DNA of 64,000 nt from Bradyrhizobium sp. Ash2021 (GTDB taxonomy: Bacteria > Pseudomonadota > Alphaproteobacteria > Rhizobiales > Xanthobacteraceae): NCBI RefSeq assembly GCF_031202265.1, contig NZ_CP100604.1, positions 5,748,501 to 5,812,500 of the forward strand, given 5' to 3'. The position numbers were made by a program, and so were the translations under genes. A model generated the notes under the pieces. It did no database searches. It had not been told where the DNA came from and saw nothing but the letters and a program-made list of their open reading frames with translations. Of the stretch, positions 8,890-23,391 are shown one piece after another (positions within the stretch are counted from its first letter, which is position 1; each line of letters begins with the position of its first letter).

Positions 8890-9378
8890 TTACGCAGCCT
8901 CGCCTTCGTCCTTCTTGGCCGGAGCCAGGATCTTCACCGTGCCGCCGGCCTTTTCGACCGCGGCAATGGCAGATTTCGAAGCGCCGTGAACCTCGATGGT
9001 CAGCTTGGCCTTGAGTTCACCCCGGCCGAGCAGCCGCACGCCATCCTTGGCGCGGCGCAGCGCGCCCGACTTCACCAGCGATTCGGCATTGATGGTGGAA
9101 CCGGCATCGAGCAGTTTGGCGTCGATCGCCTCCTGCAGCCGGTCGAGATTGATCTCGGCAAAATCGAGCTTAAAGATGTTGGTGAAGCCGCGCTTCGGCA
9201 GACGCCGATGCAGCGGCATCTGGCCACCTTCGAACCCCTTGATGCGCACGCCCGAACGCGCGGTCTGGCCCTTGCCGCCGCGGCCGGCCTGCTTGCCCTT
9301 GCCTGAACCGATGCCACGGCCGACGCGCATGCGCTTCTTGCGCGAGCCGGCGTTGTCGGCGATATCGCTGAGCTTCAT
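8890..9378 (-). CDS. rplO: 50S ribosomal protein L15
   Basis: L15 is a late-assembling protein that threads through 23S rRNA. The glycine/lysine-rich N-terminus ([18 protein letters not shown]) and [17 protein letters not shown] are diagnostic. It has 162 residues. It lies 24 bp after rpmD, and secY follows after 143 bp. Confidence 0.97.
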   Translation of the reverse strand: MKLSDIADNAGSRKKRMRVGRGIGSGKGKQAGRGGKGQTARSGVRIKGFEGGQMPLHRRLPKRGFTNIFKLDFAEINLDRLQEAIDAKLLDAGSTINAESLVKSGALRRAKDGVRLLGRGELKAKLTIEVHGASKSAIAAVEKAGGTVKILAPAKKDEGEAA

Positions 9379-9402
9379 CGCCCTGTCTCCTTGTTTCTAC
9401 GA

Positions 9403-9594
9403 CTACTCGCCGACGACGCGGACGAGATGTTGAACCTTGGCGATCATGCCGCGAACCGCAGGCGTGTCCTGCAATTCGGTGACGCGGCCGATCTTGTTGA
9501 GCTTGAGGCCGATCAGCGTCGCACGCTGCGAGTGGTGGCGGCGGATTGCGCTGTGGGTCTGCTCGACCTTGATCATCTTTGCGGCATTGGCCAT
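9403..9594 (-). CDS. rpmD: 50S ribosomal protein L30
   Basis: This is a 63-residue L30, normal bacterial size, with the family segment [19 protein letters not shown] and a C-terminal MIAKVQHLV. It sits between rpsE and rplO as in the standard spc operon. Confidence 0.95.
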   Translation of the reverse strand: MANAAKMIKVEQTHSAIRRHHSQRATLIGLKLNKIGRVTELQDTPAVRGMIAKVQHLVRVVGE

Positions 9595-9632
9595 CGTTAT
9601 AACTCCGAAAAGCGCTGCGACGCGCCTGTTGT

Positions 9633-10208
9633 TTATTCAGCCACCACTTCGGCGTCGCCGCCGACGCGGCGCGACTGCAGCGTGGACACCTTGATGTTGC
9701 GGCGTGCCGCCACCGAACGCGGCGAATCCTGATGCTTCAGCGCGTCGAAGGTGGCGCGAACCATGTTGTAGGGATTCGACGAGCCGATCGACTTCGCCAC
9801 CACGTCCTGGATGCCGAGCGTTTCGAACACCGCGCGCATCGGACCGCCGGCGATGATGCCGGTACCGGCCGGTGCTGCGCGCAGATAGACGCGGCCCGCC
9901 CCGTGGCGGCCGGCGATATCGTGATGCAGCGTGCGGCCTTCGCGCAATGCGACGCGCGTCAGATTGCGCTTGGCCGACTCGGTCGCCTTGCGGATCGCCT
10001 CGGGAACTTCGCGCGCCTTGCCGTGGCCGAATCCGACCCGGCCCTTCTGGTCGCCGATCACGACCAGTGCTGCAAAGCCGAAGCGCTTGCCGCCCTTGAC
10101 GACCTTCGCCACGCGATTGATGTGGACGAGCTTGTCGACGAACTCGCTGTCACGCTCGTCGCGATCCCTGCTACGTTCGCGTCCGCCGCGTTCGCGTTCA
10201 CCTGCCAT
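9633..10208 (-). CDS. rpsE: 30S ribosomal protein S5
   Basis: S5 shapes the mRNA entry channel and affects decoding accuracy. After an Arg/Glu-rich N-terminal stretch (residues 1-20, [20 protein letters not shown]) come [20 protein letters not shown] and the [15 protein letters not shown] loop. I chose ATG 10208 over an upstream in-frame start at 10220, since MAGERERGG is the usual rhizobial start. It has 191 residues. Confidence 0.96.
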   Translation of the reverse strand: MAGERERGGRERSRDRDERDSEFVDKLVHINRVAKVVKGGKRFGFAALVVIGDQKGRVGFGHGKAREVPEAIRKATESAKRNLTRVALREGRTLHHDIAGRHGAGRVYLRAAPAGTGIIAGGPMRAVFETLGIQDVVAKSIGSSNPYNMVRATFDALKHQDSPRSVAARRNIKVSTLQSRRVGGDAEVVAE

Positions 10209-10286
10209 GGTGTTTTCCAATCTCTGAGAGGCTGACGCCTCTTTCCTCGTGTCCGTTCAAAACCAAATTCTTTTAGAAGCCGAGCC

Positions 10287-10646
10287 TTAGAAGCTCAGTC
10301 CGCTTTCGCGGGCGGCATCCGCGAGCGCCTTGACGCGCCCGTGATAGAGATAGCCGCCGCGATCGAACACCACTTCGGTGACGCCGTTCTTCACGGCGCG
10401 TTCCGCCAGCAGCTTGCCGACGGCCTTGGCCGCATCGATGTTGGCGCCCGTGTTGCCGCTCTCGCGCATCGCCTTCTCCAGCGACGACGCCGAAGCCAGC
10501 GTCTCGCCCTTCAGGTCGTCGATGACCTGGGCGTAGATGTGCTTGGACGAGCGGAATACCGACAGACGCGGACGTCCATTGGCGGACCGGCGCAACGACA
10601 GCCTCACGCGTTGCTTGCGCCGGGCATTTGTAACCTTGAGTGACAT
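10287..10646 (-). CDS. rplR: 50S ribosomal protein L18
   Basis: L18 binds 5S rRNA with L5. It is 119 residues, with the basic N-terminus [20 protein letters not shown], the segment [12 protein letters not shown] and the C-terminal [20 protein letters not shown]. It is placed between rplF and rpsE. Confidence 0.97.
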   Translation of the reverse strand: MSLKVTNARRKQRVRLSLRRSANGRPRLSVFRSSKHIYAQVIDDLKGETLASASSLEKAMRESGNTGANIDAAKAVGKLLAERAVKNGVTEVVFDRGGYLYHGRVKALADAARESGLSF

Positions 10647-10657
10647 GACCGGCTCCG

Positions 10658-11191
10658 TTACTTCTTCTTGCCTTCCTTGCGGAAGATGAATTCGTTGGCG
10701 TACTTCACGCCCTTGCCCTTGTAGGGCTCCGGCGGGCGATAGGCGCGGATCTCGGCCGCAACCTGGCCGACGCGCTGGGAATCGTTGCCGGTGACGGTGA
10801 TCTCGGTCGGCTTCGGCACCACGATGGTGATGCCTTCCGGGATCGCGTAGACGACATCGTGGCTGTAGCCGAGCGCGAGCTGCAGGTTCTTGCCCTGCAG
10901 GGCGGCGCGGTAACCGACGCCGGTGATTTCGAGCTTCTTCTCAAAACCCTTGGTGACGCCCTCGACCAGGTTCGCGACCTGGGCGCGCGCGGTGCCGTAC
11001 ATCGCCTGCGCGCGGTTGGTCTCGAGCCGCGGCGCAACCTTGACCGCGCCGTTCTCGAACTTCACTTCGACATCGTCATGCACGACGAACTGAAGCTGGC
11101 CCTTCGGGCCCTTCATCTTCACCGTCTGCCCCTCAACGGTCGCCGTCACACCGGACGGGATCGTTACGGGCCGTTTGCCAACTCGTGACAT
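10658..11191 (-). CDS. rplF: 50S ribosomal protein L6
   Basis: L6 supports the sarcin-ricin loop region near the factor-binding site. The sequence starts [15 protein letters not shown] and ends with [16 protein letters not shown], both diagnostic, in 177 residues. It lies 11 bp before rplR and 13 bp after rpsH. Confidence 0.97.
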   Translation of the reverse strand: MSRVGKRPVTIPSGVTATVEGQTVKMKGPKGQLQFVVHDDVEVKFENGAVKVAPRLETNRAQAMYGTARAQVANLVEGVTKGFEKKLEITGVGYRAALQGKNLQLALGYSHDVVYAIPEGITIVVPKPTEITVTGNDSQRVGQVAAEIRAYRPPEPYKGKGVKYANEFIFRKEGKKK

Positions 11192-11204
11192 GGCTAATCC
11201 TTCC

Positions 11205-11603
11205 TCAGAACACCGTGAAGAGAATTTCGCCGCCCACGTTCGCGTCGCGCGCTTCGTGGTCAGCCATGATTCCCTTCGGCGTCGACAACACCGAAATGCC
11301 GAGACCGTTGTTGACGCGCGGCAGGTTCTTCACCGAGGCGTAAACCCGCCGTCCCGGCTTCGAAACCCGCTCGATCTCGCGAATCACAGGCTCGCCGTCG
11401 AAATATTTCAGCTCGATCTCGAGCTCGCTGCGGCCGGACGAATGTTCGACGCTGGCATAGCCGCGGATATAACCCTCCGACTTCAGCACTTCGAGCACGC
11501 TGGCGCGCATCTTCGACCCCGGGGTCGAGACCTTGGACTTGGAACGCATCTGCGCATTGCGGATGCGGGTGATGAGATCGCTGATCGGATCGTGCGTTGA
11601 CAT
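11205..11603 (-). CDS. rpsH: 30S ribosomal protein S8
   Basis: S8 is a primary binder of the 16S central domain; in E. coli it also represses the spc operon, though no such leader was identified here. It starts [18 protein letters not shown] and ends with [19 protein letters not shown]. It has 132 residues. Confidence 0.97.
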   Translation of the reverse strand: MSTHDPISDLITRIRNAQMRSKSKVSTPGSKMRASVLEVLKSEGYIRGYASVEHSSGRSELEIELKYFDGEPVIREIERVSKPGRRVYASVKNLPRVNNGLGISVLSTPKGIMADHEARDANVGGEILFTVF

Positions 11604-11616
11604 CTGACGACCCCCC

Positions 11617-11922
11617 TTACCAGCTCGACTTCACGAGCCCGGGAACCAGGCCCTTGGAGCCTAGTTCACGCAGCGCGATGCGGGAAAGCTTGTTCTTGCG
11701 ATAGATCGAGCGCGGACGGCCGGTCAGTTCGCAACGGTTGCGGATCCGGGTCGCGGACGAATTGCGCGGCATCTCGGCAAGCTTCAGCGTCGCGGCGAAC
11801 CGCTCTTCCATCGGCTTGGTCTTGTCGGCGATGATCGCCTTCAACTTCGCGCGCTGGGGGGCGGCATTCTTGGTCATCCGCTTGCGCCGGTTGTTCTTCT
11901 CGATCGAACTCTTCTTTGCCAT
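11617..11922 (-). CDS. rpsN: 30S ribosomal protein S14 (zinc-free type)
   Basis: At 101 residues this is the long S14 form without the CxxC...CxxC zinc site: only one cysteine ([14 protein letters not shown]) is visible. Its N-terminal helix is rich in lysine and arginine. It sits between rplE and rpsH as usual. Confidence 0.97.
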   Translation of the reverse strand: MAKKSSIEKNNRRKRMTKNAAPQRAKLKAIIADKTKPMEERFAATLKLAEMPRNSSATRIRNRCELTGRPRSIYRKNKLSRIALRELGSKGLVPGLVKSSW

Positions 11923-11966
11923 GCTTGGCTCCTGGGTTTCCGCGTTTGAGAGGCTTTACCTGCGTC

Positions 11967-12524
11967 TCACTGCCGGAACGGGAAATTGAAAGCGGTCAAC
12001 AAGGCACGCGCCTCGTCGTCGGTGGCTGCCGTGGTGCAGACCGTGATGTCCATGCCCCATGTTTCCCCGGCCTTGTCGAAATCGATTTCGGGGAAAATGA
12101 TGTGCTCCTTGATGCCGAGCGAATAGTTGCCGCGGCCGTCGAAGCTCTTCGGGTTGAGGCCGCGGAAGTCGCGCACGCGCGGCAGCGCCACGTTGATCAG
12201 GCGGTCGATGAACTCGTACATCCTGGCCTTGCGCAGCGTAACCTTGCAGCCGATCGGCTGGTTTTCACGCAGCTTGAAGGTCGCGATCGCGACGCGCGAA
12301 TAGGTCACGATCGCCTTCTGGCCGGCGATCAGCGCCAGATCGGCGGCGGCGGTCTCGGCCTTTTTGCGGTCATTGACGGCCTCGCCGACGCCCATGTTGA
12401 GGACGACCTTGTCGAGGCGCGGCACCTGCATGACATTGGCATAGCCGAACTGTTCGGTCAGCTTGCCGCGGATTTCCTTGTCGAACTGCGCGCGCAAGCG
12501 CGGCACATAAGCGGTCTCAGCCAT
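11967..12524 (-). CDS. rplE: 50S ribosomal protein L5
   Basis: L5 binds 5S rRNA and bridges to S13 in the small subunit. The diagnostic segments are [16 protein letters not shown] and [18 protein letters not shown]. The frame extends upstream to 12620, but ATG 12524 ([11 protein letters not shown]) gives the usual 185-residue protein. This start overlaps the rplX stop by 8 bp, so translation is probably coupled. Confidence 0.96.
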   Translation of the reverse strand: MAETAYVPRLRAQFDKEIRGKLTEQFGYANVMQVPRLDKVVLNMGVGEAVNDRKKAETAAADLALIAGQKAIVTYSRVAIATFKLRENQPIGCKVTLRKARMYEFIDRLINVALPRVRDFRGLNPKSFDGRGNYSLGIKEHIIFPEIDFDKAGETWGMDITVCTTAATDDEARALLTAFNFPFRQ

Positions 12525-12831
12525 CGATCTCTGCTCCCGAGCTCTTGGCAATCCGTACCTTCTTGCCATCAGCCTGAATCTTGAAGCCCACGCGGGTCGG
12601 TTTGCCGTCCTTGCCGACATACGCGACGTTGGACAGGTGGATGGGCGCCTCCTTGGAGACGATGCCGCCTTCCTGGGCCTGGGTCTGCTTCTGGTGACGC
12701 TTCACCATGTTGACGCCGCGCACCAGCGCCTTGTTCTCGGTGGGACGCACCTCGAATACTTCGCCGGTGCGGCCCTTGTCGCGGCCGCTCAGCACGATGA
12801 CCTTGTCACCCTTCCGGATCTTGGCAGCCAT
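12517..12831 (-). CDS. rplX: 50S ribosomal protein L24
   Basis: L24 is an assembly initiator with a KOW fold, visible as [20 protein letters not shown]. The start is ATG 12831 (MAAKIRKG), sharing one base with the rplN stop (TGATG arrangement); the GTG at 12834 is less likely. It has 104 residues. Confidence 0.96.
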   Translation of the reverse strand: MAAKIRKGDKVIVLSGRDKGRTGEVFEVRPTENKALVRGVNMVKRHQKQTQAQEGGIVSKEAPIHLSNVAYVGKDGKPTRVGFKIQADGKKVRIAKSSGAEIDG

Positions 12832-13199
12832 CACAGCACCTCCGGCGCAAGCGAGATGATCTTCATGTGGTTCTTGGCGCGCAGCTCGCGCGGCACGGGC
12901 CCGAAGATACGGGTGCCGACCGGCTCCGACTGGTTGTTGATCAGCACGGCGGCGTTGCGGTCGAAACGGATGACCGAGCCGTCGGCGCGGCGGATGTCCT
13001 TGCGGACTCGCACCACGACGGCCTTCATCACGTCGCCCTTCTTCACCTTGCCGCGCGGAATCGCTTCCTTGATCGACACGACAATGACGTCACCCACGGT
13101 GGCATAGCGGCGCTTGGAGCCCCCAAGCACCTTGATGCACATGACACGGCGTGCGCCTGAATTGTCGGCCACGTCGAGGTTGGTCTGCATCTGAATCAT
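12831..13199 (-). CDS. rplN: 50S ribosomal protein L14
   Basis: L14 lies at the subunit interface and helps form bridge B8. The 122 residues begin [19 protein letters not shown] and include [16 protein letters not shown], both highly conserved. An in-frame ATG three codons later (MQTNLDV) is an equally plausible start. Confidence 0.97.
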
Positions 13200-13283
13200 T
13201 GATGCACCTAGTCCTCTTTCTGATGCGCTCGAATTAGCGCCTTAAAAATTTTCCCGAGTTCGTCCGGCCAGGCCGAACGAGCG

Positions 13284-13532
13284 TCAGGCCGTTTTCTTCT
13301 GTTCGCCCCGGACCACGGTCCAGCGCTTCAGCTTCGAGATCGGCTTGCTTTCCTCGATCCACACCATGTCGCCCGGCTTGAACTCGTTGTTCTCGTCGTG
13401 CGCGTGATAGTTTTTCGAGCGACGGATCGTCTTCTTGTAGATCGGATGGGTGAAGCGGCGATCGACGCGCACCACCACCGTCTTGGCTTGCTTGTCGCTG
13501 ACGACCACGCCTTGAAGGGTACGTTTCGGCAT
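13284..13532 (-). CDS. rpsQ: 30S ribosomal protein S17
   Basis: S17 is a primary 16S binder with an OB fold. The true start is ATG 13532 ([15 protein letters not shown]), not the upstream in-frame start at 13610. The segments [18 protein letters not shown] and [18 protein letters not shown] are diagnostic. It has 82 residues. Confidence 0.96.
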   Translation of the reverse strand: MPKRTLQGVVVSDKQAKTVVVRVDRRFTHPIYKKTIRRSKNYHAHDENNEFKPGDMVWIEESKPISKLKRWTVVRGEQKKTA

Positions 13533-13542
13533 ATCCGGCCTC

Positions 13543-13749
13543 TTACTTCTTCTTCGCGCGCGCTTGCGCGGCGATGGTCTTGATGCGGGCGATATCGCGG
13601 CGGGCTTCACGCAGCCGCGAGGTGTTCTCCAGCTGCCCGGTGGCGCGCTGGAAACGCAGGTTGAAGCGTTCCTTCTTCAGGTTGAGGACGGCGTCCTCTC
13701 TCTGATCCTCGCTCATGGCGCGGATATCGGCGGTTTTCATCTCGGCCAT
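13543..13749 (-). CDS. rpmC: 50S ribosomal protein L29
   Basis: L29 is a small two-helix protein next to the exit tunnel. ATG 13749 gives a 68-residue product with [17 protein letters not shown] and [11 protein letters not shown], the family core. It lies between rplP (5-bp gap) and rpsQ (10-bp gap). Confidence 0.96.
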   Translation of the reverse strand: MAEMKTADIRAMSEDQREDAVLNLKKERFNLRFQRATGQLENTSRLREARRDIARIKTIAAQARAKKK

Positions 13750-13754
13750 ATCAA

Positions 13755-14168
13755 TCACTCCGCGATGCGCGCGACGAAGCGCGTCTTGATCGGCAGTTTC
13801 GCAGCTGCCAGCGACAGCGCTTCCTTCGCGGTCTGCACGTTCACGCCGTCGATCTCGAAGATCACACGGCCCGGCTTGACCCGCGCCACCCACAATTCCG
13901 GCGTACCCTTGCCGGAGCCCATGCGGACTTCGGCGGGCTTCTTCGACACCGGCAGGTCTGGGAAGATGCGGATCCAGACGCGGCCGGCGCGCTTCATGTG
14001 ACGGGTCAGCGCGCGGCGCGCGGCTTCGATCTGACGGGCGGTGAGGCGCTCGGGCGCCATCGCCTTCAGGCCGAACTGACCGAACGACAACGTTGCGCCC
14101 GAAGTCGCGACGCCGTGGATACGGCCCTTATGCGCCTTCCGGAACTTCGTTTTCTTTGGTTGCATCAT
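13755..14168 (-). CDS. rplP: 50S ribosomal protein L16
   Basis: L16 helps place the A-site tRNA near the peptidyl transferase centre. The 137 residues begin [19 protein letters not shown] and include [18 protein letters not shown]. Two consecutive ATG codons (14168, 14165) could serve as start. Confidence 0.97.
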   Translation of the reverse strand: MMQPKKTKFRKAHKGRIHGVATSGATLSFGQFGLKAMAPERLTARQIEAARRALTRHMKRAGRVWIRIFPDLPVSKKPAEVRMGSGKGTPELWVARVKPGRVIFEIDGVNVQTAKEALSLAAAKLPIKTRFVARIAE

Positions 14169-14198
14169 GGCTTACGCCCTCAAACCTTCTCTATTGTC

Positions 14199-14897
14199 TC
14201 ACGCAGCGTCGCGGCGCGGCCGGGTATTGTCGCCTTCAGCCATCTTCTTGTCCTGGGCCATCGGATCGTGCTCGAGGATTTCGCCCTTGAAGATCCAGAC
14301 CTTGACGCCGCAGGTGCCGAACGTGGTGAACGCGGTCGCGACGCCGTAATCGATGTCGGCGCGCAGCGTGTGCAGCGGCACGCGGCCTTCGCGATACCAT
14401 TCCATGCGCGCGATTTCGGCGCCGCCGAGACGGCCCGAGCAGTTGATACGAATGCCTTCGGCACCAAGACGCATCGCCGACTGCACCGCCCGCTTCATGG
14501 CGCGGCGGAACGCGACGCGGCGCTCGAGCTGCTGCGCGATCGATTCGGCGACCAGGGTGGCGTCCAGTTCCGGCTTGCGGATCTCGACGATGTTGATGAC
14601 GACGTCGGAAGCGGTGATATCGGCAACCCGCTTGCGCAGCTTGTCGATGTCGGCGCCCTTCTTGCCGATCACGACGCCGGGACGCGCCGAATGGATCGTC
14701 ACGCGGCACTTCTTGTGCGGACGCTCGATCACGATGCGGGCGACGGCCGCCTGCTTGAGCTCCTTGTGCAGGATCTCGCGGATCTTGACGTCCTCATGCA
14801 GCAACTTGCCGTATTCGTTCTTGCCGGCGAACCAACGGGAATCCCATGTCCGGTTGATACCGAGACGCAGTCCGATTGGATTGATCTTTTGACCCAT
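14199..14897 (-). CDS. rpsC: 30S ribosomal protein S3
   Basis: S3 forms part of the mRNA entry helicase. The start is ATG 14897 ([13 protein letters not shown]); the frame runs on to 15119 through rplV. A KH domain is visible around [17 protein letters not shown], and the C-terminal domain has [19 protein letters not shown]. It has 232 residues. Confidence 0.97.
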   Translation of the reverse strand: MGQKINPIGLRLGINRTWDSRWFAGKNEYGKLLHEDVKIREILHKELKQAAVARIVIERPHKKCRVTIHSARPGVVIGKKGADIDKLRKRVADITASDVVINIVEIRKPELDATLVAESIAQQLERRVAFRRAMKRAVQSAMRLGAEGIRINCSGRLGGAEIARMEWYREGRVPLHTLRADIDYGVATAFTTFGTCGVKVWIFKGEILEHDPMAQDKKMAEGDNTRPRRDAA

Positions 14898-14914
14898 CGT
14901 CTTCTCCCGCGCCC

Positions 14915-15301
14915 TTAAGCGCCAGCCTCGGCCTCGACCTGACGAACCACGATGGTCAGGTGCGAGAACGGTTTGAACACACGGCCCGAGCGGCCACGGC
15001 CGCGCGGTGCAAAACGCTTCATCACGATGCCGTTGCCGACATGGGCCTCGGCGACGACCAGATCGTCGACCTCGAGGTCGTGGTTGTTTTCGGCGTTGGC
15101 GATCGCCGATTCCAGGCACTTCTTGACGTCGACCGCGATCCGCTTGCGCGAGAACTGCAGGTCGGCGAGCGCCGCCGAAGCCTTCCGGCCGCGAATCAAC
15201 TGCGCGACAAGATTGAGCTTCTGCGGGCTGACGCGTAGCATCCGGGCTACCGCCTTGGCCTCGTTGTCCGCGAGGACACGTTCGCGCTTTGGTTTGCTCA
15301 T
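14915..15301 (-). CDS. rplV: 50S ribosomal protein L22
   Basis: L22 lines the exit tunnel, and its loop affects macrolide binding in other bacteria. The 128 residues include [20 protein letters not shown] and, near the C-terminus, [19 protein letters not shown], typical of the tunnel hairpin. It is placed between rpsS and rpsC. Confidence 0.97.
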   Translation of the reverse strand: MSKPKRERVLADNEAKAVARMLRVSPQKLNLVAQLIRGRKASAALADLQFSRKRIAVDVKKCLESAIANAENNHDLEVDDLVVAEAHVGNGIVMKRFAPRGRGRSGRVFKPFSHLTIVVRQVEAEAGA

Positions 15302-15311
15302 CGCTTATTCC

Positions 15312-15590
15312 TCAAGCCTTCTTGGCTTTCTTGTCGCCAGAATGGCCATGGAAGGTACGGGTCGGCGAGAACTCGCCGAACTTGTGACCCACCATTTCCT
15401 CGTTGACCGATACCGGCACATGCTTCTGGCCGTTGTAGACGCCGAAGACCAGGCCGACGAACTGCGGCAGGATGGTCGAGCGGCGGCTCCAGATCTTGAT
15501 GACGTCGTGACGGCCGGACGCACGCGCGGCATCTGCCTTCTTGAGCAGAGAGCCTTCGACGAACGGGCCTTTCCAGACTGAACGAACCAT
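15312..15590 (-). CDS. rpsS: 30S ribosomal protein S19
   Basis: S19 lies in the head of the small subunit with S13. The 92 residues start [18 protein letters not shown] and contain [16 protein letters not shown] and [12 protein letters not shown], all diagnostic. Gaps to rplB and rplV are about 10 bp. Confidence 0.97.
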   Translation of the reverse strand: MVRSVWKGPFVEGSLLKKADAARASGRHDVIKIWSRRSTILPQFVGLVFGVYNGQKHVPVSVNEEMVGHKFGEFSPTRTFHGHSGDKKAKKA

Positions 15591-15602
15591 GTCCGGCGTT
15601 CC

Positions 15603-16436
15603 TTACTTCTTCCGCTTGTGGCGGCTTAAGAGAATGAATCTGTTAGTCGACTTATTCGAACGGGTCTTCTTGCCCTTGGTCGGCTTGCCCCACGGCGTAA
15701 CCGGGTGGCGGCCGCCCGAGGTGCGGCCTTCGCCGCCGCCGTGCGGGTGATCGATCGGGTTCATGACGACGCCGCGGTTATGCGGACGCCAGCCCAGCCA
15801 GCGGGTGCGGCCGGCCTTGCCGATCGAGATATTCATGTGATCGGGGTTGGAGACGGCGCCGATGGTGCCGCGGCAACGGCCGTGCACCAGGCGCTGCTCG
15901 CCCGAGTTCAGGCGCAGAATGACGTAGTCCTGGTCGCGGCCGACGATCTGCGCATAGGTGCCGGCGGAACGCGCGATCTGGCCACCCTTACCGATCTTCA
16001 TCTCGATATTGTGAATGATGGTGCCGACCGGCATGTTTCCGAGCGGCATCACATTGCCGGGCTTGACGTCGACATAGTTGCCGGCGACCACGACATCGCC
16101 CGCGGCCAGCCGCTGCGGCGCCAGGATATAGGCCTGCTCGCCGTCCGAATACTTGATCAGCGCGAGGAACGCGGTGCGGTTCGGATCGTATTCCAGCCGC
16201 TCAACGGTCGCGGGAACGTCGACCTTGTTGCGCTTGAAATCGACCATCCGGTAGGCCTTCTTGTGGCCACCGCCGCGGAAGCGGACCGTGATGCGTCCGG
16301 TGTTGTTCCGGCCGCCATTGCTGATCTTGCCCTCGGTCAACGCCTTGACGGGCTTGCCCTTGTAGAGCGCCGAACGATCGACCATCACCAGCTGGCGCTG
16401 GCCCGGCGTCGTAGGATTGTAAGTTTTCAATGCCAT
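15603..16436 (-). CDS. rplB: 50S ribosomal protein L2
   Basis: L2 is needed for subunit joining and peptidyl transfer. The 277 residues include [19 protein letters not shown] and the [17 protein letters not shown] loop, which carries the conserved histidine near the catalytic centre. It lies between rplW and rpsS. Confidence 0.98.
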   Translation of the reverse strand: MALKTYNPTTPGQRQLVMVDRSALYKGKPVKALTEGKISNGGRNNTGRITVRFRGGGHKKAYRMVDFKRNKVDVPATVERLEYDPNRTAFLALIKYSDGEQAYILAPQRLAAGDVVVAGNYVDVKPGNVMPLGNMPVGTIIHNIEMKIGKGGQIARSAGTYAQIVGRDQDYVILRLNSGEQRLVHGRCRGTIGAVSNPDHMNISIGKAGRTRWLGWRPHNRGVVMNPIDHPHGGGEGRTSGGRHPVTPWGKPTKGKKTRSNKSTNRFILLSRHKRKK

Positions 16437-16448
16437 CGCTGTATCGCC

Positions 16449-16748
16449 TTATAGTCCGGTCGTGACGTCGATGCGGTGGCCCTCTTCGAGGGTCACGATC
16501 GCCCGCTTCACGTCCGACTGCGAACCGAAATTGCCGCGGAACACCTTGGTCTTGCCCTTGCGCACCAGCGTGTTCACGCTCTTCACCTTGACGTCGAACA
16601 GCTTCTCGACGGCTTCCTTGATTTGCGGCTTGGTCGCCTTGCCGGCGACCTTGAACACGACCTTGTTGTGCTCGGACGCAACCGTTGCCTTTTCAGTCAC
16701 GACCGGGGCAACGATGATGTCGTAATGGCGCGGATCGATATTCTTCAT
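16449..16748 (-). CDS. rplW: 50S ribosomal protein L23
   Basis: L23 is the docking site for trigger factor at the exit tunnel. It has 99 residues with [29 protein letters not shown] and the C-terminal [12 protein letters not shown]. The start ATG overlaps the rplD stop in an ATGA arrangement, so translation is coupled. Confidence 0.96.
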   Translation of the reverse strand: MKNIDPRHYDIIVAPVVTEKATVASEHNKVVFKVAGKATKPQIKEAVEKLFDVKVKSVNTLVRKGKTKVFRGNFGSQSDVKRAIVTLEEGHRIDVTTGL

Positions 16749-17365
16749 TTGAAGCGCGCCTCCAACGCATCCACCGCCGACTTGGTCAGCACCAGTTTAT
16801 GGCGACGCAGAATGTCATAGACGTTGATGCCCTGGATCGGCAGTACGTCGATGTTCGGAATGTTGCGCGCCGCAACGGCGAAGCCGTTGTGCAGCTCGGC
16901 GCCGTCGATGATCAGCGCATTGGTCAGGCCGAGACCCGAGAAGTGCCCGATCAGGGTCTTGGTCTTGGCCGCCTCGAGCGTCGCCGATTCAATCACGATC
17001 AGGCCGCCGTCCTTGGCCTTGGCGGACAGGGCATGGCGAAGCGCCAGCGCCCGAACCTTCTTCGGCAGGGCAAAGGCATGCGAGCGCACGACGGGACCGA
17101 ACGCACGGCCACCGCCACGGAACTGCGGCACGCGGGCCGAACCGTGACGAGCACCGCCGGTGCCCTTCTGCTTGTACATCTTCTTGCCGGTACGCCACAC
17201 ATCGGCGCGACCCTGCGCCTTGTGGGTGCCGGCCTGGCGCTTGGCGAGCTGCCAGTTGACGCAGCGCTGGATGATATCCTTGCGCGGCTCCAGGCCGAAA
17301 ATCTCGTCGGAAAGCTGGACCGAGCCAGCCTCTTTGCCTTCAAGGGTCGTGACTTTCAGTTCCAT
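16745..17365 (-). CDS. rplD: 50S ribosomal protein L4
   Basis: L4 reaches into the exit tunnel; in E. coli it also represses its own operon, but no matching leader was recognised here. The extended loop is visible as [20 protein letters not shown] followed by [10 protein letters not shown]. It has 206 residues. It begins just after rplC and overlaps rplW by 4 bp. Confidence 0.97.
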   Translation of the reverse strand: MELKVTTLEGKEAGSVQLSDEIFGLEPRKDIIQRCVNWQLAKRQAGTHKAQGRADVWRTGKKMYKQKGTGGARHGSARVPQFRGGGRAFGPVVRSHAFALPKKVRALALRHALSAKAKDGGLIVIESATLEAAKTKTLIGHFSGLGLTNALIIDGAELHNGFAVAARNIPNIDVLPIQGINVYDILRRHKLVLTKSAVDALEARFK

Positions 17366-17366
17366 C

Positions 17367-18089
17367 TCACGCGCCCTCCTGCTCGGCCGGCGCTTGCGCT
17401 GCCTGCTCGCCGCCGGCGACCTTGAACTTGCCGGGCTTCGGCGCGTCCTTCGGCAACGGCTTCTTGACGGCGTCGCGCACCGAGATCCATCCGCCCTTGG
17501 AGCCGGGAACGGCGCCTTCGACGAGGATCAGGCCGCGCTCGACGTCGGTCTGCACCACACGCAGATTGAGCGTGGTGATGCGATCGACACCCATGTGACC
17601 GGGCATCTTCTTGTTCTTGAAGGTCTTGCCGGGATCCTGACGTCCGCCGGTCGAACCGATCGAACGATGCGACACCGAGACGCCGTGGGTGGCGCGCAGA
17701 CCGCCGAAATTCCAGCGCTTCATGCCGCCGGCAAAACCCTTACCGACCGAGGTGCCGGTGACGTCGACGAACTGGCCGACCACGAAATGGTCCGCCTGAA
17801 TTTCGGCGCCCACCGGGATCAGCGCGTCTTCCGACACGCGAAACTCGGTAACCTTCCGCTTGGGCTCGACCTTCGACACCGCAAACTGGCCGCGCTCTGC
17901 CTTCGGCAGATAGACGGTCTTGCGGGCACCGGAACCGAGCTGCAGCGCGACGTAACCGTTCTTCTCGGTCGTGCGATGTCCCAGCACCTGGCAATTGCCC
18001 AGCTTCAGCACGGTCACAGGGATATGTTCGCCGGTCTCCGTAAAGACCCGCGTCATCCCGACCTTTTGTGCGATCACTCCGGAGCGCAT
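17367..18089 (-). CDS. rplC: 50S ribosomal protein L3
   Basis: L3 helps nucleate 50S assembly and approaches the peptidyl transferase centre. The 240 residues start [16 protein letters not shown] and contain [13 protein letters not shown] and [20 protein letters not shown], with the glutamine that is usually methylated. A 30-residue Ala/Pro/Glu tail at the C-terminus is less conserved. Confidence 0.97.
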   Translation of the reverse strand: MRSGVIAQKVGMTRVFTETGEHIPVTVLKLGNCQVLGHRTTEKNGYVALQLGSGARKTVYLPKAERGQFAVSKVEPKRKVTEFRVSEDALIPVGAEIQADHFVVGQFVDVTGTSVGKGFAGGMKRWNFGGLRATHGVSVSHRSIGSTGGRQDPGKTFKNKKMPGHMGVDRITTLNLRVVQTDVERGLILVEGAVPGSKGGWISVRDAVKKPLPKDAPKPGKFKVAGGEQAAQAPAEQEGA

Positions 18090-18141
18090 CGGCGTGCTTC
18101 CTGTTCTTTCTGTCCGCTAACTTCGGACGATCCAAAAAATC

Positions 18142-18450
18142 TTAGAGCTTGATCTCGACGTCGACACCTGCGGCCAGATCGAGCTTCATCAAAGCATCGA
18201 CGGTCTGCGGGGTCGGATCGACAATATCGAGAAGACGCTTGTGAGTGCGCATCTCGAACTGCTCGCGGCTCTTCTTGTCGACGTGCGGCGAACGGTTGAC
18301 GGTGAACTTCTCGATGCGGGTCGGCAGCGGAATGGGTCCGCGAACCTGGGCACCGGTGCGTTTCGCCGTATTCACGATCTCGCGGGTCGACGTATCGAGA
18401 ATTCGATGGTCGAACGCCTTGAGCCGGATGCGAATATTTTGGCCGTTCAT
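18142..18450 (-). CDS. rpsJ: 30S ribosomal protein S10 / NusE
   Basis: S10 is part of the 30S head and, as NusE, pairs with NusB in antitermination and with NusG in coupling. The 102 residues include [33 protein letters not shown] and [13 protein letters not shown]. It follows tuf after 89 bp, a gap holding a partial copy of the TAGCGAATAGCGAG-type repeat. Confidence 0.97.
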
Positions 18451-18539
18451 TGCCGTTGTCTCTTTCTTCGTCGCTTATTGCGAATAGCGAGCGGTGGTAG
18501 CGAACAGAAGATCCTGTCCGCTACCGCTGTCGTCCACTC

Positions 18540-19730
<1,191 letters not shown>

Positions 19731-19770
19731 TTGACTCTCCGTTCAGTCGTTAGCTTTGAACCAACGACAA

Positions 19771-21843
<2,073 letters not shown>

Positions 21844-21874
21844 GGGCTGTTCCTTAAAATCCTAAGTTTCGCCG

Positions 21875-22360
<486 letters not shown>

Positions 22361-22732
22361 TTACTTCGGACGCTTCGCGCCGTACTTCGAACGGCGCTGC
22401 TTACGGTTCTTGACGCCCTGGGTATCGAGGACGCCGCGGAGAATGTGGTAGCGCACGCCGGGCAAATCCTTGACGCGGCCGCCGCGGATCATGACCACCG
22501 AGTGCTCCTGAAGGTTATGGCCTTCACCGGGGATGTAGCCGATCACCTCGAAGCCGTTGGTCAGGCGCACCTTGGCGACCTTACGAAGCGCCGAGTTCGG
22601 CTTCTTCGGGGTCGTGGTGTAGACGCGCGTGCAAACACCGCGCTTCTGCGGCGACTGCTGCAGCGCCGGCACCTTCTTGCGCGACTTCTGAACCGTACGC
22701 GGTTTTGCGATCAGCTGGTTGATCGTCGGCAT
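22361..22732 (-). CDS. rpsL: 30S ribosomal protein S12
   Basis: S12 acts in the decoding centre. ATG 22732 ([17 protein letters not shown]) is preferred to the in-frame start at 22744. It has 123 residues. The streptomycin-relevant lysines appear wild type in [11 protein letters not shown] and [12 protein letters not shown], so no streptomycin-resistance mutation is visible. It is the first gene of the supercluster. Confidence 0.97.
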   Translation of the reverse strand: MPTINQLIAKPRTVQKSRKKVPALQQSPQKRGVCTRVYTTTPKKPNSALRKVAKVRLTNGFEVIGYIPGEGHNLQEHSVVMIRGGRVKDLPGVRYHILRGVLDTQGVKNRKQRRSKYGAKRPK

Positions 22733-23391
22733 GTCAGCCTTCACCCTTTAATTCGTGCGAAACCCAAAGACGGTTTTCGCAAATTCTTCTCGGGACTAGC
22801 CGTCCCGTTCGGCCGTCTCGCGCGGAAACATCCACGCAAAACGAAATCGCGCCAACCACTCATCACTGAGCGGAAAGCGCTTCGACACCACAGAGGACCG
22901 CGATCCGGGACCGGTCAGCGTTCGCTGTTCGGCCCGTCATCGAGGTCATGCATCCGAGTTCACTCTCAAGAGAACGTGCTCAAGAGAACTAATATCGCCC
23001 TGGCATTGCCTAGCTATATGATCGACAGCGTTTGAGCGGCATTCGTCGAGGTTGGTGCCCGTCCTGATCCCGAAGGATCCGAAGGGTGTTCCGTTCCGAC
23101 GCTGGCGTTGCTCACCGCCTGTCGTGAAGTAGCGGCCTTTTATAAGCGGCGGGAAGCCAAGTCAAGGCGAAACGACAATAACAGAAAGGCCTCTGCCGCA
23201 GCGGGATTCAGCACGCCTCAAAAATTCGATCGGCAGCTATATCCGGCATTTCCCAAGTAGGGCGCGAATCCCCCGACGCCAGGTCAGACCGCGCCGGCCG
23301 GCCTGGCCGAAGGGGCACCGGCCCGGCCACCGCGGTGGTCGGCAATAAAGGCTGGATCAATCCCGAAACCGCTAATATTACCCGGGTATTA
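22733..23391. other. Intergenic leader and promoter region upstream of rpsL
   Basis: This 659-bp stretch has no supported gene. On the minus strand it would give a 5' leader of about 400 nt before rpsL. It includes a small hairpin (CGGGAC..GTCCCG near 22793-22809) and the candidate promoter listed separately. At 23373-23394, overlapping the 3' end of the acyltransferase gene, is an imperfect palindrome centred on ACCCGGGT. Confidence 0.6.
23139..23165 (-). promoter_or_regulatory. Candidate sigma-70 promoter of the rpsL supercluster
   Basis: On the minus strand TTGACT (23165-23160) is followed after 15 bp by TATAAA (23144-23139). The -35 matches the consensus closely; the spacing is short by about two bases. 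It is the best match upstream of rpsL and implies a leader of about 400 nt. Confidence 0.4.
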